A stretch of DNA of 64,000 nt, taken from NCBI RefSeq assembly GCF_001758465.1, contig NZ_MJIC01000004.1:62001-126000 (forward strand), given 5' to 3'. Position numbers and translations under genes: made by a program. This DNA comes from Marisediminitalea lipolytica. GTDB lineage: Bacteria > Pseudomonadota > Gammaproteobacteria > Enterobacterales > Alteromonadaceae. The first letter of the stretch is position 1. Each line of letters opens with the position of its first letter. Under the pieces are notes generated by a model. It did no database searches and had not been told where the DNA came from. It saw nothing but the letters and a program-made list of their open reading frames with translations. Below, in pieces: positions 18,253 through 26,855 of this stretch.

Positions 18253-19284
18253 ATGAGTAACATAAGCCAATTTAACAGCAAAGAAACTATTCAGACCAGA
18301 GCGTGCGAGTGGATCGCCGCGATTGACCGTGGTTTATCCGCCGCCGAGAAAAACGAACTAAGCCACTGGCTTGGGGCCAACAACTCTCATCAGAAAGTGC
18401 TGCTGGAAATGGCTGCGCTGTGGGATGACATGAGTATCATGAGCACCTTGCAGGGGCTTATCGAAAAACATCCTGCCAGTAAATCTAAAAAACGGGCGGT
18501 GTGGCCGCTAATCGCTTCAGCAGCGGCAATTACCCTGTGCGCTGTGCTTAGCTGGCAGTGGCTGGCTCGTCCGGTGATGAACGCGCCACAAATGGCAGAA
18601 GTGCAGCAAAGTAGTACGCAGGTGGGCGAGCAAAAAACCATTAGCCTGGCCGACGGCAGCAAAGTGTTTTTGAACACCGATACCGCAATTAAAGTCTCTT
18701 TTTTTTCCGAAGCCCGCCGTGTGGAACTGCTCAAAGGCGAAGCCCATTTTGCCGTGGCTAAAAATCCCGAGCGGCCGTTTACCGTTATTGCGGGTAGCAA
18801 CTCGGTTACCGCAGTAGGGACGGCATTTAATATGCAGTTTACGCAGCAACAGGCTTTTGAACTCACAGTCACCGAAGGTAAGGTGCGGGTATCCAAACAA
18901 GAGCTTGCCACTAATGAGAATGCAGCCACCCAGGCAAGTGTTATCGAACAGGAAGGCGTAATGGTTTTTGCCGGCGAGAAAGTGTTGGTTGCCGATAAAG
19001 TGTCTGACAAACAATCACTGACCCAATCTGAAATAGCGCAAAGCCTGGCCTGGCAAGACGGTCAGATTGTATTTACCGGTGAGAACCTGACCGACGTGCT
19101 AAGCGAAATTGGCCGCTACACCCAGGTGCAGTTTGTGATTGATGATGCCGAAATAAAAAGTACCCGGGTGGCTGGTTATTTTCGGGTGGGTGATATTAAA
19201 GGCTTACTGGCTGCGCTGGAAAACAGTTTCGCGATTAGCGCCTTTGAAGACAAAGACAACCGTATTCATCTGCGCGCTATGTAA
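18253..19284 (+). CDS. FecR-type transmembrane anti-sigma factor
   Basis: A 343-residue FecR-family protein. The cytoplasmic N-terminal domain (ACEWIAAIDRGLSAAEKNELSHWL) binds the sigma factor. One transmembrane helix spans about residues 77-100 (AVWPLIASAAAITLCAVLSW). The periplasmic FecR domain includes VELLKGEAHFAVAKNPERPF. The C-terminal part (QFVIDDAEIKSTRVAGYFRV) resembles the secretin/STN-like fold that contacts the receptor signalling domain. It is co-transcribed with the sigma factor. About 80 bases separate it from the next receptor gene. Confidence 0.93.
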   Translation: MSNISQFNSKETIQTRACEWIAAIDRGLSAAEKNELSHWLGANNSHQKVLLEMAALWDDMSIMSTLQGLIEKHPASKSKKRAVWPLIASAAAITLCAVLSWQWLARPVMNAPQMAEVQQSSTQVGEQKTISLADGSKVFLNTDTAIKVSFFSEARRVELLKGEAHFAVAKNPERPFTVIAGSNSVTAVGTAFNMQFTQQQAFELTVTEGKVRVSKQELATNENAATQASVIEQEGVMVFAGEKVLVADKVSDKQSLTQSEIAQSLAWQDGQIVFTGENLTDVLSEIGRYTQVQFVIDDAEIKSTRVAGYFRVGDIKGLLAALENSFAISAFEDKDNRIHLRAM

Positions 19285-19364
19285 AGCAACACCATAAAAA
19301 ATGTGCACTACCGGGCACTTTGTGTAACTATTAGCGGAATTTTACCAAACGTTTACAAGTTACA

Positions 19365-22262
19365 TTGCGCAACAGTTACTTGAACTGCCGGTTTTGCTCG
19401 TTATTGCTGGTGGTCGTTGGCCTGATTTGGCCGGCGGTCAGCTCTGGCAAAGAAGACCCTTCCGGTGCTACGTATCATGATTTTTCAGTACGTACCCAAA
19501 CGGCAGACAAATCACTTATCGAGGTGGCCGGACAGGCCAGGACGACCCTTTTATTTCCCTTCGAATTAGCCCAGCAGGTTGTGTTGCCTGGTATTGAGGG
19601 GCGGTTCACCCTTGAACAAGCGCTCACCCGCCTGTTGCAAGACAGCCCGTTGACCCTCAATCGTGGCAATAATGGGTATCTGACCATAGTGCCGCGACAA
19701 GTCGAAGTCGTGGTTGCTGAAGAGCCGTTACCCGAATCCACCAAAGAGCAAGAAAGTGAGCTACCGGTATTTGAACGCATATCCGTGCTGGGAAACCGAG
19801 CTTCAGCCCGGGGGGCTTATGACTCTGCGGTGCCGCTGGACATTATTGCGGTAGACAGCCCGTTTTTCGCTGGCAGCCCAACCATGCTCGATGCACTGAC
19901 TAAAACCGTACCGTCACTAAATGTTAATGCGCAAACCACCAATGACGCGGCCATGCTGGTTCGCCCGGCCAATTTGCGCGGTCTCGCTTCTGATCATACG
20001 CTGACACTGATTAACGGCAAGCGCCGGCATCGCTCGGCGGTGATTACGTTTTTAGGCGGCGGTTTGTCCGATGGTGCGCAGGGGCCTGATATCTCTGTGT
20101 TACCGGTCAGTGCCATAGAGCAAGCCGAAGTGCTGCGCGATGGGGCCGCTGCCCAGTATGGTTCTGATGCTATCGCCGGCGTGATGAACTTTAAACTAAA
20201 AAGCACCCCGGGTAAGGGCAGTATTTCAGTGAGTCGTGGCGAGTTTTCGGCCGGAGACGGCGAACACTTCGCGGTGCAGCTGAGTCAGGGGATTGCCGTT
20301 GCCGAAGAGGGCAATTTACAGTTAAGTGGCGAATATCAGCAACAGCAACCCACCAATCGAAGCGTGCAAAGAGGGGATGCGCAGTCACTGACAGATGCGG
20401 GCAACCTGTTTGTAAATACCCCCGCACAGGTATGGGGTAGTGCGGCCATGGATGAGGATATAAAGCTGGCGGTTAATTTGTCACTGCCACTGAATGCCCG
20501 GCACCAGTTTTATGCATTTGCGCTGGGCACCCGGCGGGAAATGGAAGGTGAGTTTTATTATCGTAATCCCCAGCGTCGCCAGGGCGTTTTCGTCAGTGCC
20601 CCCACTTCTGCACAAAATTTACTGATTGCCGATCTGGATGGCGTGGGACATGGGCTGGAGTGCCCGGTAATTGCCGTTACAGAGCAAAACGTACTGAACA
20701 ATGAAGCCTTTTTACAAATAGCTGCTGATACCCCGCTAGGGCAAAATTGTTTTGCCTTTAATGAATGGTTTCCTGGTGGCTTTACACCGCGCTTCGGCGG
20801 TACCGTAAAAGATGCCACGTTTTATCTGGGGAATCGCGGCGAGCTGGTGAATGACTGGCAGTATGATGTGAGCGCTGGCGTGGGTTATTCCAGTATTCGC
20901 TATTATATTCATAATACGATAAACCCTTCCTTAGGGCCGTTGTCACCAACCGAGTTTAATCCTGGCGGAGCATCCCAGCTGGAGCGAAACGCCAGTGTGG
21001 GACTGATTAAAAGCTTCCCCGGCGTCGGTTTTGAACCTGTTACCCTGGCCATGGGCCTGGAATGGCGCAGCGAACGCTACCGCCAGATAGCAGGTGATGA
21101 GGCCTCTTACGAAGTGGGCCCCTATGCGCAAAATGTCACTGGCGCTGCCTCCGGTTTCTCGGTAGGCGCGAACGGTTTTCCGGGCTATCGCCCGGAAACG
21201 TCGGGGGCCTGGCAACGGGAAACCCGCGCTGTTTATGTTGATGTAACGATACCGGTGTCGCCATCCTGGCTGACGACGGCGGCATTTCGGGCGGAAAATT
21301 TTTCAGATTTTGGCAGCCATGTGGATGGCAAACTAAGTGCCCGGTGGCAGGCAACCGAGTTACTGGCTTACCGTGCTTCGGTCAGCAGCGGCTTTAAAGC
21401 ACCTACCGTGGGTCAGAGTAATATCATCAACATCAGCACTAAGTTTGGTCTGAGTGGACTGGAGGATCAGGTTACCCTGCCGCCCTCTAATGCCGTGGCA
21501 AGGCAGCTTGGTGCCACCCCATTAACCCCGGAAGAATCGGTAAATGTCAGCGTAGGGATAATGGCGGATTTTGCCACTGATGCACAGTTGAGCGTGGATT
21601 TTTATCAGATTTATCTAGCCGACCGTATTAGCACAACATCGGCTATTCCCTTGGATGAACCGACCATTGCCTTACTTATAGAGCAGGGTTTTGGGGAAGC
21701 CGAAACCTATCGCAGCGCCAAGTTCTTTACCAATGATTTTGATACCCGTACCCGTGGTCTTGATGTGGTTTTAAACTGGCGTTTTGCCCTGTTTGGCTGG
21801 CAGCACGAACTACTGGCAATGCTTAACTGGACCGATACCCAGGTGACCAGAGTCAGTGCCCAGGAGATTGCTCAGCGCCCCGATGCGGTTAATCTTACAG
21901 CCCAGCGCATAAGAATGCTGGAGGATAATTTACCGTCCTATCGCGCCAGCATAGGTTTAACCCAACGAGCGGGGGAGCACCAGCTCGCCTGGCAGCTGAA
22001 TTACTACGGCGCTTTTTACGAAGATCATCTGGATGCCGCAGCGGGCTTTAACATTGAATCCGGGCAACGTGTTACGGTGGATGTGAGATGGCTGTATAAT
22101 TTTACTGAACAATGGAAAGTGACATTAGGCGTAAACAATCTGTTGAATACCCAGCCGGATCTTAATCCTTATCGCTACTTAGCCGGGGCCAAATACCCGC
22201 CAACCAGTCCGGGCGGTTTTGATGGCAGATATGTGTTTGCCACAATGAATGTGAGTTGGTAG
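19365..22262 (+). CDS. TonB-dependent receptor with N-terminal STN signalling domain
   Basis: A 965-residue receptor of the FecA-like transducing class. It has a signal peptide (SLLLVVVGLIWPAVSSG), an STN domain at about residues 45-110 (SLIEVAGQARTTLLFPFELA), a plug and a barrel ending in NVSW. Plug and barrel are paralogous to the receptor at 15025, sharing NGKRRHRSAVITFLGGG, a GGFTPRFGG segment and a YNFT barrel strand. The start is TTG 19365 with a weak ribosome site; no better start precedes the signal peptide. It lies directly downstream of the sigma/anti-sigma pair and is probably the input sensor for them. The ligand is unknown; both iron chelates and other large nutrients are possible. 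Confidence 0.92.
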   Translation: MRNSYLNCRFCSLLLVVVGLIWPAVSSGKEDPSGATYHDFSVRTQTADKSLIEVAGQARTTLLFPFELAQQVVLPGIEGRFTLEQALTRLLQDSPLTLNRGNNGYLTIVPRQVEVVVAEEPLPESTKEQESELPVFERISVLGNRASARGAYDSAVPLDIIAVDSPFFAGSPTMLDALTKTVPSLNVNAQTTNDAAMLVRPANLRGLASDHTLTLINGKRRHRSAVITFLGGGLSDGAQGPDISVLPVSAIEQAEVLRDGAAAQYGSDAIAGVMNFKLKSTPGKGSISVSRGEFSAGDGEHFAVQLSQGIAVAEEGNLQLSGEYQQQQPTNRSVQRGDAQSLTDAGNLFVNTPAQVWGSAAMDEDIKLAVNLSLPLNARHQFYAFALGTRREMEGEFYYRNPQRRQGVFVSAPTSAQNLLIADLDGVGHGLECPVIAVTEQNVLNNEAFLQIAADTPLGQNCFAFNEWFPGGFTPRFGGTVKDATFYLGNRGELVNDWQYDVSAGVGYSSIRYYIHNTINPSLGPLSPTEFNPGGASQLERNASVGLIKSFPGVGFEPVTLAMGLEWRSERYRQIAGDEASYEVGPYAQNVTGAASGFSVGANGFPGYRPETSGAWQRETRAVYVDVTIPVSPSWLTTAAFRAENFSDFGSHVDGKLSARWQATELLAYRASVSSGFKAPTVGQSNIINISTKFGLSGLEDQVTLPPSNAVARQLGATPLTPEESVNVSVGIMADFATDAQLSVDFYQIYLADRISTTSAIPLDEPTIALLIEQGFGEAETYRSAKFFTNDFDTRTRGLDVVLNWRFALFGWQHELLAMLNWTDTQVTRVSAQEIAQRPDAVNLTAQRIRMLEDNLPSYRASIGLTQRAGEHQLAWQLNYYGAFYEDHLDAAAGFNIESGQRVTVDVRWLYNFTEQWKVTLGVNNLLNTQPDLNPYRYLAGAKYPPTSPGGFDGRYVFATMNVSW

Positions 22263-22282
22263 AAAAAGCTAAGGGCAGAAAC

Positions 22283-22309
22283 AAAAAAGGACGTTAACCA
22301 ACGTCCTTA
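22283..22309 (-). terminator. Intrinsic terminator overlapping the 3' end of bfd
   Basis: On the bfd strand AAGGACGTT / AACGTCCTT (9-bp stem, 4-base loop) is followed by six T residues. The upstream arm lies inside the last codons of bfd, a compact arrangement. Confidence 0.85.
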
Positions 22310-22488
22310 AATAAACTTTCATCGATTATCGTCGCATCGATAATTTGCTGGGCCATCTGAATGCATTTGCCGCACTGAGAACCTAATTGCAGCTGTTCAC
22401 GCAGATCACGTATGTTGCCCACGCCGTTGCTGGTAACAGCCTGACGTATCGCGGTATCAGTTACACCGTAACACATGCAAACGTACAT
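22294..22488 (-). CDS. bfd: Bacterioferritin-associated ferredoxin
   Basis: A 64-residue [2Fe-2S] protein with the four Bfd cysteines: C4-x-C6 (MYVCMCYG) and C39-x2-C42 (CGKC). Bfd delivers electrons that release iron from bacterioferritin. The open frame extends 65 codons upstream, but that part is AT-rich promoter sequence without protein character, and the Bfd family begins exactly at MYVCMCYGV. A Fur-type box lies 27 bases upstream, as expected for an iron-starvation gene. No bacterioferritin gene is in the window. Confidence 0.95.
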   Translation of the reverse strand: MYVCMCYGVTDTAIRQAVTSNGVGNIRDLREQLQLGSQCGKCIQMAQQIIDATIIDESLFKDVG

Positions 22489-22514
22489 AATTAAGCTAAC
22501 TCCAATATCAATAT

Positions 22515-22533
22515 GCAAATGATAATAATTGTT
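22515..22533 (-). promoter_or_regulatory. Fur box upstream of bfd
   Basis: GCAAATGATAATAATTGTT matches the E. coli Fur consensus at about 14 of 19 positions. It lies within a near-palindrome, CAAATGATAA-TAA-TTGTTATTTG, upstream of an iron-responsive gene. Iron repression of bfd through Fur is the expected control. Confidence 0.7.
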
Positions 22534-22690
22534 ATTTGTGGTTATTGCAAATAATTTGTGCAAAATTTTGACAATCAGGCCGTCGGAATAAACAATGACA
22601 GTCCTTGTCTGGTCTGATGAGTTGGAAAAGTCCCTTTCATCAATTGTAATTTCATCTATTGCACTCAATATATCAGGCAGCAACAGGCAC

Positions 22691-22743
22691 TGATGTGATT
22701 TACATCATATTCCCGTGCTAATTACATAATGATAATGGAGAAC
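22691..22743 (+). promoter_or_regulatory. Peroxiredoxin promoter region with inverted repeat and Fur-like half-site
   Basis: TGATGT-GATTT-ACATCA (22691-22707) is a 6-bp inverted repeat resembling CRP/FNR-class or NO-responsive operators. Further down, CATAATGATAATGGAGAAC (22725-22743) matches the Fur consensus at about 13 of 19 positions and overlaps the ribosome-binding site of the peroxiredoxin gene. Both are motif readings only. Confidence 0.35.
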
Positions 22744-22747
22744 AGAT

Positions 22748-23353
22748 ATGAGCGTACTAGTTGGTCGTCCAGCCCCGGATTTTACTGCAGCAGCAGTGTT
22801 AGGCAGTGGTGAAATTGTTGACAGCTTTACTTTAAGCGAAGCCATTAAAGGTAAAAAAGCGGTCGTCTTTTTCTATCCTCTGGACTTTACTTTTGTATGT
22901 CCATCAGAGCTGATTGCGTTTGATAAGCGTTATGAAGAATTCACTAAGCGTGGTGTTGAGGTTATCGGTGTATCTATCGATTCTCAGTTCTCACACAACG
23001 CATGGCGTAACACCCCGGTTAACCAGGGCGGTATCGGTCCGGTTAAATACACTCTGGTAGCTGACACCAAGCACGAAATCTGTCAGGCGTACGACGTTGA
23101 GCACCCAGAAGCTGGTGTGGCTTTCCGTGGTTCATTCCTGATCGATAAAGAAGGTCTGGTACGTCATCAGGTAGTTAACGACCTGCCATTAGGCCGTAAC
23201 ATCGACGAAATGCTGCGTATGGTTGATGCCCTTGAGTTCCACGAAGAGCACGGTGAAGTATGCCCGGCTGGTTGGACTGAAGGTAAAGCAGGTATGGATG
23301 CAAGCCCTGAAGGTGTTGCTAAATACTTGTCTGAAAAAGCAGAAGAACTGTAA
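22748..23353 (+). CDS. Typical 2-Cys peroxiredoxin (AhpC/Prx1 family)
   Basis: A 201-residue cytosolic peroxidase that reduces hydrogen peroxide and organic hydroperoxides. The peroxidatic cysteine is C51 (FTFVCPSE) and the resolving cysteine C172 (GEVCPAGW). The GGIG loop is at residues 94-97, while the C-terminal YF motif of hyperoxidation-sensitive enzymes is absent (tail AKYLSEKAEEL). No AhpF is adjacent, so reduction is probably by thioredoxin. ATG 22748 is preceded by GGAG. It is monocistronic with a strong terminator and divergent from bfd, tying it to iron/oxidative-stress control. Confidence 0.95.
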   Translation: MSVLVGRPAPDFTAAAVLGSGEIVDSFTLSEAIKGKKAVVFFYPLDFTFVCPSELIAFDKRYEEFTKRGVEVIGVSIDSQFSHNAWRNTPVNQGGIGPVKYTLVADTKHEICQAYDVEHPEAGVAFRGSFLIDKEGLVRHQVVNDLPLGRNIDEMLRMVDALEFHEEHGEVCPAGWTEGKAGMDASPEGVAKYLSEKAEEL

Positions 23354-23365
23354 GGTTTTCTTATT

Positions 23366-23389
23366 GAGGCACCATCAGGTGCCTCTTTT
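23366..23389 (+). terminator. Intrinsic terminator of peroxiredoxin gene
   Basis: A perfect 8-bp stem GAGGCACC / GGTGCCTC with an ATCA loop is followed by TTTT, 12 bases after the stop. Confidence 0.88.
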
Positions 23390-23437
23390 CACATTGCAAT
23401 GCAATAACCCACAGTATATGCACTAGCAGTTAACGCC

Positions 23438-24067
23438 TTATTCGGCAAGTGGCCACCCTCCCAGACTCGCATAACGATTCACGATATAACAAAACAACTC
23501 TGCCGTTTTCTGCGCGTCATACAGTGCCGAATGTGCTTCATTCTGATCAAAACTGATCCTGGCGGCCTGACAGGCTTTAACCAGAACGGTCTGGCCCAAA
23601 GCAAGACCCGATAAAGTCGTGGTGTCAAAAGAGACAAACGGGTGAAATGGCGTGCGTTTTATATTGCATCTCTCAATAGCGGCATTTACAAACCCCTGAT
23701 CAAAGGTGGCATTATGAGCCACTATCACACTGCGTTGGCAATCGGCTTCCTTTTGCAGTTTTCTGACATGCTTACACAAGCCTTTCATGGCTTCGTCTTC
23801 GTCTATAGCACCGCGCAGGGCACAGTGAGGATCGATACCGTTAAAATCCAGAGCAGCCTGTTCGAGGTTAGCGCCGGGGAACGGATTGACGTGAGCATGG
23901 TAGGTGTGAGCTGGTGTCAGCATACCATTGTCGTCCATGCTAAGTGTGACAGCGGCAATTTCCAGTAAGGCGTCAGTGTGGGCATTAAAACCGGCGGTTT
24001 CGACATCAATAATGACCGGAAAATAACCTCGGAAGCGCTGAGAAAGTGGGGGTATTGTTTGCGACAT
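23438..24067 (-). CDS. rnt: Ribonuclease T
   Basis: A 209-residue DEDDh 3'-5' exoribonuclease that trims tRNA and other stable RNA 3' ends. Catalytic residues are D21 and E23 (IIDVETAGF), D123 (HNATFDQGF), and H179 with D184 (AHSALYDAQ). Length is typical for RNase T. ATG 24067 begins [21 protein letters not shown]; an upstream in-frame codon adding 14 residues is discarded. It is divergent from motY, the same neighbour pairing as in Vibrio and relatives. Confidence 0.96.
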   Translation of the reverse strand: MSQTIPPLSQRFRGYFPVIIDVETAGFNAHTDALLEIAAVTLSMDDNGMLTPAHTYHAHVNPFPGANLEQAALDFNGIDPHCALRGAIDEDEAMKGLCKHVRKLQKEADCQRSVIVAHNATFDQGFVNAAIERCNIKRTPFHPFVSFDTTTLSGLALGQTVLVKACQAARISFDQNEAHSALYDAQKTAELFCYIVNRYASLGGWPLAE

Positions 24068-24270
24068 ATCACTCAAAAATCTGGTGGATTGACAGAGAAC
24101 CAAACTCACTCACTGAATCAGAAAGCCTGAACAGATAAATGGAGTTCTCAATAAGACACGAATTATGTCAATATTAGCGCTGACTATCTACCCGGTGCTA
24201 AACTTTTCTTGTCAGATGACGATAAGTTAAAGACCAGGACGAACTGGCTTATCCATTTTTGAGGCAGCAG

Positions 24271-25149
24271 ATGTTGAAATCCGTTTCGCATGTATCAATT
24301 GCAGTGTGTTTATGTTTGGTTGCAGGCGTAACTGAGGCGTCGTTACGCCAGTACCACTCGTCGGTTGAAAGTTCACAATGGCAGTTAAGCAAAAGTACCC
24401 GGTTAAACTGCACTATCAGCCATTCCTTGCCGGGGTATGGCGAGGCACAGTTTACCAGTGAGGCGTCAAAACAGTTAAACATGGAATTTGTGCTGGATAT
24501 GCAGCTACTGCCAAAGCGTTTTGGTTCGGCGGCGGTTTATTCGGTGCCGCCTAAGTGGATGCCGGGCGTCAGAGCCCGACAAATTGCGGATATGACCATC
24601 CGCACTCAGTACGATGGCGATTTACCCGAAGAAACAGCCTGGACTATGTTAAGCGAGCTGGAGAAAGGATTCTGGCCAACTATTTATTACCAGGATTGGT
24701 ACAATCCTAACGACAAAGTGGCTGTAGGCCTTAATGCCAGTAACTTTGCGCCGGTTTACCGTGATTTTGTCAGCTGCGTGTCTAATTTGTTGCCGTACAG
24801 TTTTGAGGACATCAGTTACACCGTACTGAGCTACGAGAAAAACACCACACAGTTGTCCAAGTACTCCAAGCGTCGTCTGGCGATGATCAGTGATTACCTG
24901 CGCGAAGATAATGACCTTGAACTGGTGCTGCTCGATGGTTATACCGATAGCTACGGTGGCTCCTGGAACAACCAGCAGCTGTCAGTGCGTCGTGCTAACG
25001 AAGTGAAAAAGTTCCTCACTGACCTGGGCGTCGGGGAAGATCGCATTGCCATTACCGGTCATGGCGAGAAACGTCACATTGCGCCAAACACCACCAGCCA
25101 GTCCAGAGCCACAAACAGAAGGGTAGTGGTGCGGATGGCTAAATCATAG
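24271..25149 (+). CDS. motY: Sodium-type flagellar motor protein MotY
   Basis: A 292-residue protein with a signal peptide (MLKSVSHVSIAVCLCLVAGVTEA), the MotY-specific N-terminal stator-interacting domain (residues ~25-160), and a C-terminal OmpA-like peptidoglycan-binding domain with LDGYTDSYGG, LSVRRANEVKKFL and RATNRRVVV. MotY forms the T-ring that anchors PomAB stators of the sodium-driven polar flagellum. ATG 24271 has GAGG upstream; a TTG 12 bases earlier is less likely. The position beside rnt is conserved in other gammaproteobacteria with polar flagella. No other flagellar gene is in the window. Confidence 0.94.
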   Translation: MLKSVSHVSIAVCLCLVAGVTEASLRQYHSSVESSQWQLSKSTRLNCTISHSLPGYGEAQFTSEASKQLNMEFVLDMQLLPKRFGSAAVYSVPPKWMPGVRARQIADMTIRTQYDGDLPEETAWTMLSELEKGFWPTIYYQDWYNPNDKVAVGLNASNFAPVYRDFVSCVSNLLPYSFEDISYTVLSYEKNTTQLSKYSKRRLAMISDYLREDNDLELVLLDGYTDSYGGSWNNQQLSVRRANEVKKFLTDLGVGEDRIAITGHGEKRHIAPNTTSQSRATNRRVVVRMAKS

Positions 25150-25174
25150 CCTTCGGCAGCATTTTACAGGATAA

Positions 25175-25203
25175 AGCCGTTAGATACTGCTAACGGCTTT
25201 TTT
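25175..25203 (+). terminator. Intrinsic terminator of motY
   Basis: A 9-bp stem AGCCGTTAG / CTAACGGCT is followed by six T residues, 25 bases after the motY stop. It lies against the 3' end of convergent glpQ. Confidence 0.9.
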
Positions 25204-25208
25204 GTGGA

Positions 25209-26210
25209 TTATTGCGCTGCGACAAAGGCTTTAACCGGCGGCACCTGGTCGGTGAACAGCCCTTCAAACTGCCATTTTTTTACAATCAGCATTAACAGTT
25301 GCTCTGCCTGAATTCCCGGTGGCAGGGCATCCGTACGAAACGTATAGGGGTGAATGACCAGGCCCGCCTGTTGTGCGGCAACCACCCAAGGGGCTAATTC
25401 CATGGTGGGTTTACCCTCTTTTACGGTAGTAACGTGTGCCAGCCAGGGACCAATGCCCTGAACGTAGCGACTTGCCGCTTGCATCCCTTCAGGTGTTTTT
25501 AATTTATCGTAGTTAGTTGGCGTCTCATTCCAACTGTTTTCAGCGATAAGCTGGACCAGTTTTACTTTGGCTCCCAGTTCATCCCGCAGACGTTTAATTT
25601 CTTCAAAATCAAAACACTGAATATAAATATTCGCTTCTGCGTCATCCAGGTTGTGCTGGCGCAGCACTTTCAACACGGCTTTACTGATGTCCACTCCCTG
25701 CTGCTGGTGCCACGCCGGCGATTTAATTTCGGCATATAAACCCACATTCTGGCCGGTGGTGCGGTTGAGGGACGCTATAGTAGTAATTTCTTCTTCGAAG
25801 GTGGGAATGGTGAAATCACCGCTGCCTAGATAGCGATGAGGAAATACCTGTTGTCCCTTCTCGTTGGTACGTTCGTGCACGCGCAGGGTTTTAAGCTCAG
25901 CAAGGGTAAAATCCAATGCATAAAAACGCCCGTCCTGGCGCTGTCGTGCGGGAAACACCTGCTCTACGTTGGTCACGGTTTCAAGGTGAATATCGTGCAG
26001 TACCACTAACTGGCCATCTTTGGTTAACACCAAATCCTGCTCGATATAGTCAGGCTGCTGGGCATGCGCCAGAGCGACCGCTGCGAGGGTATGTTCTGGT
26101 AAATAGCCCGATGCAGCCCGGTGGGCAATAATATCAAAGGCCAGTGACTGAAAAGAAATCAGGGTGGTTAACGCCAATAGCGCAACCGGTTTTATTAAGG
26201 TTTTAAGCAC
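25209..26210 (-). CDS. glpQ: Periplasmic glycerophosphodiester phosphodiesterase
   Basis: A 333-residue enzyme with a signal peptide (PVALLALTTLISFQSLAF). It hydrolyses glycerophosphodiesters to glycerol-3-phosphate and an alcohol. GDPD motifs: IIAHRAASGYLPEHTLAA (catalytic histidine and first metal-site glutamate), EQDLVLTKDGQLVVLHD, and YAEIKSP. Length is close to E. coli GlpQ. The stop-to-start gap to upstream gloA is only 6 bases, so the two are probably co-transcribed, although no metabolic link is evident. No glpT transporter is nearby. Confidence 0.94.
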   Translation of the reverse strand: MLKTLIKPVALLALTTLISFQSLAFDIIAHRAASGYLPEHTLAAVALAHAQQPDYIEQDLVLTKDGQLVVLHDIHLETVTNVEQVFPARQRQDGRFYALDFTLAELKTLRVHERTNEKGQQVFPHRYLGSGDFTIPTFEEEITTIASLNRTTGQNVGLYAEIKSPAWHQQQGVDISKAVLKVLRQHNLDDAEANIYIQCFDFEEIKRLRDELGAKVKLVQLIAENSWNETPTNYDKLKTPEGMQAASRYVQGIGPWLAHVTTVKEGKPTMELAPWVVAAQQAGLVIHPYTFRTDALPPGIQAEQLLMLIVKKWQFEGLFTDQVPPVKAFVAAQ

Positions 26211-26216
26211 AACTGT

Positions 26217-26600
26217 TTACTCTGGCTGAATTAGCTCAATAGCATAACCGTCGGGATCGCGAACGAAAGCAATCACGGTCTGACCGCCTTTTACCGGCCC
26301 GGGTTTACGGTAGACATCAGCTCCTTTGGCTTCCAGTTGCGCGCAAAAGGCGTAAATATCATCAACCGCAAAGGCCACGTGGCCATAGGCAGTCCCCATG
26401 TCGTAGTCGTTTTCTCCCCAGTTATAGGTGAGTTCCAGCACCGCCTGTTCTGATTCATCAGCATAGCCAACAAATGCCAGGGTGTACTGATATTCGGTGT
26501 TCTCGCTTTTACGCAGTAGCTTCATGCCCATGGTATCAAGATAAAATGCCAGTGAGGCGTCGAGATCCTTAACCCGTAACATGGTGTGTAACATTCGCAT
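26217..26600 (-). CDS. gloA: Lactoylglutathione lyase (glyoxalase I)
   Basis: A 127-residue single-domain glyoxalase I that isomerises the methylglyoxal-glutathione hemithioacetal to S-lactoylglutathione. It starts [20 protein letters not shown], with metal-ligand positions typical of the nickel-type short enzyme: H5, the glutamate of LELTYNW, the histidine of YGHVAFAV and the glutamate of [11 protein letters not shown] 26600 has AGGAG upstream; the in-frame extension to 26636 is dropped. It heads a two-gene unit with glpQ. Confidence 0.95.
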   Translation of the reverse strand: MRMLHTMLRVKDLDASLAFYLDTMGMKLLRKSENTEYQYTLAFVGYADESEQAVLELTYNWGENDYDMGTAYGHVAFAVDDIYAFCAQLEAKGADVYRKPGPVKGGQTVIAFVRDPDGYAIELIQPE

Positions 26601-26855
26601 AAGCGGCTCCTGTATTGCTGAATTTTGGCTGATCAATTTGGCAGAATGATGACAAAACCATTTTACTGCCAGCGGCTTGGCAGTTACTTTAAGGATTCAT
26701 TTCAGCAGATTAAAGTCATTTTTGACGGGACTGGCAAAAACATCGTCGAATATGTTTCGCGCCAGGTGAAAAAAATAAATTAAATTTGTTGTCACACTTT
26801 TTAGGCGTCGCGTTTCTATTGGTACACAGGCTTTTAAAAACCAGGGAGTACCAGA

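Noticed and set aside
18390-19014. Two long minus-strand ORFs (206 and 165 codons) opposite the FecR-type gene
   Set aside because: They are shadows of a strong anti-sigma coding region that has clear domains; no start signals.
22489-22683. N-terminal extension of bfd by 65 codons
   Set aside because: The extension covers the Fur box and promoter DNA, and the Bfd family starts at MYVCMCYG.
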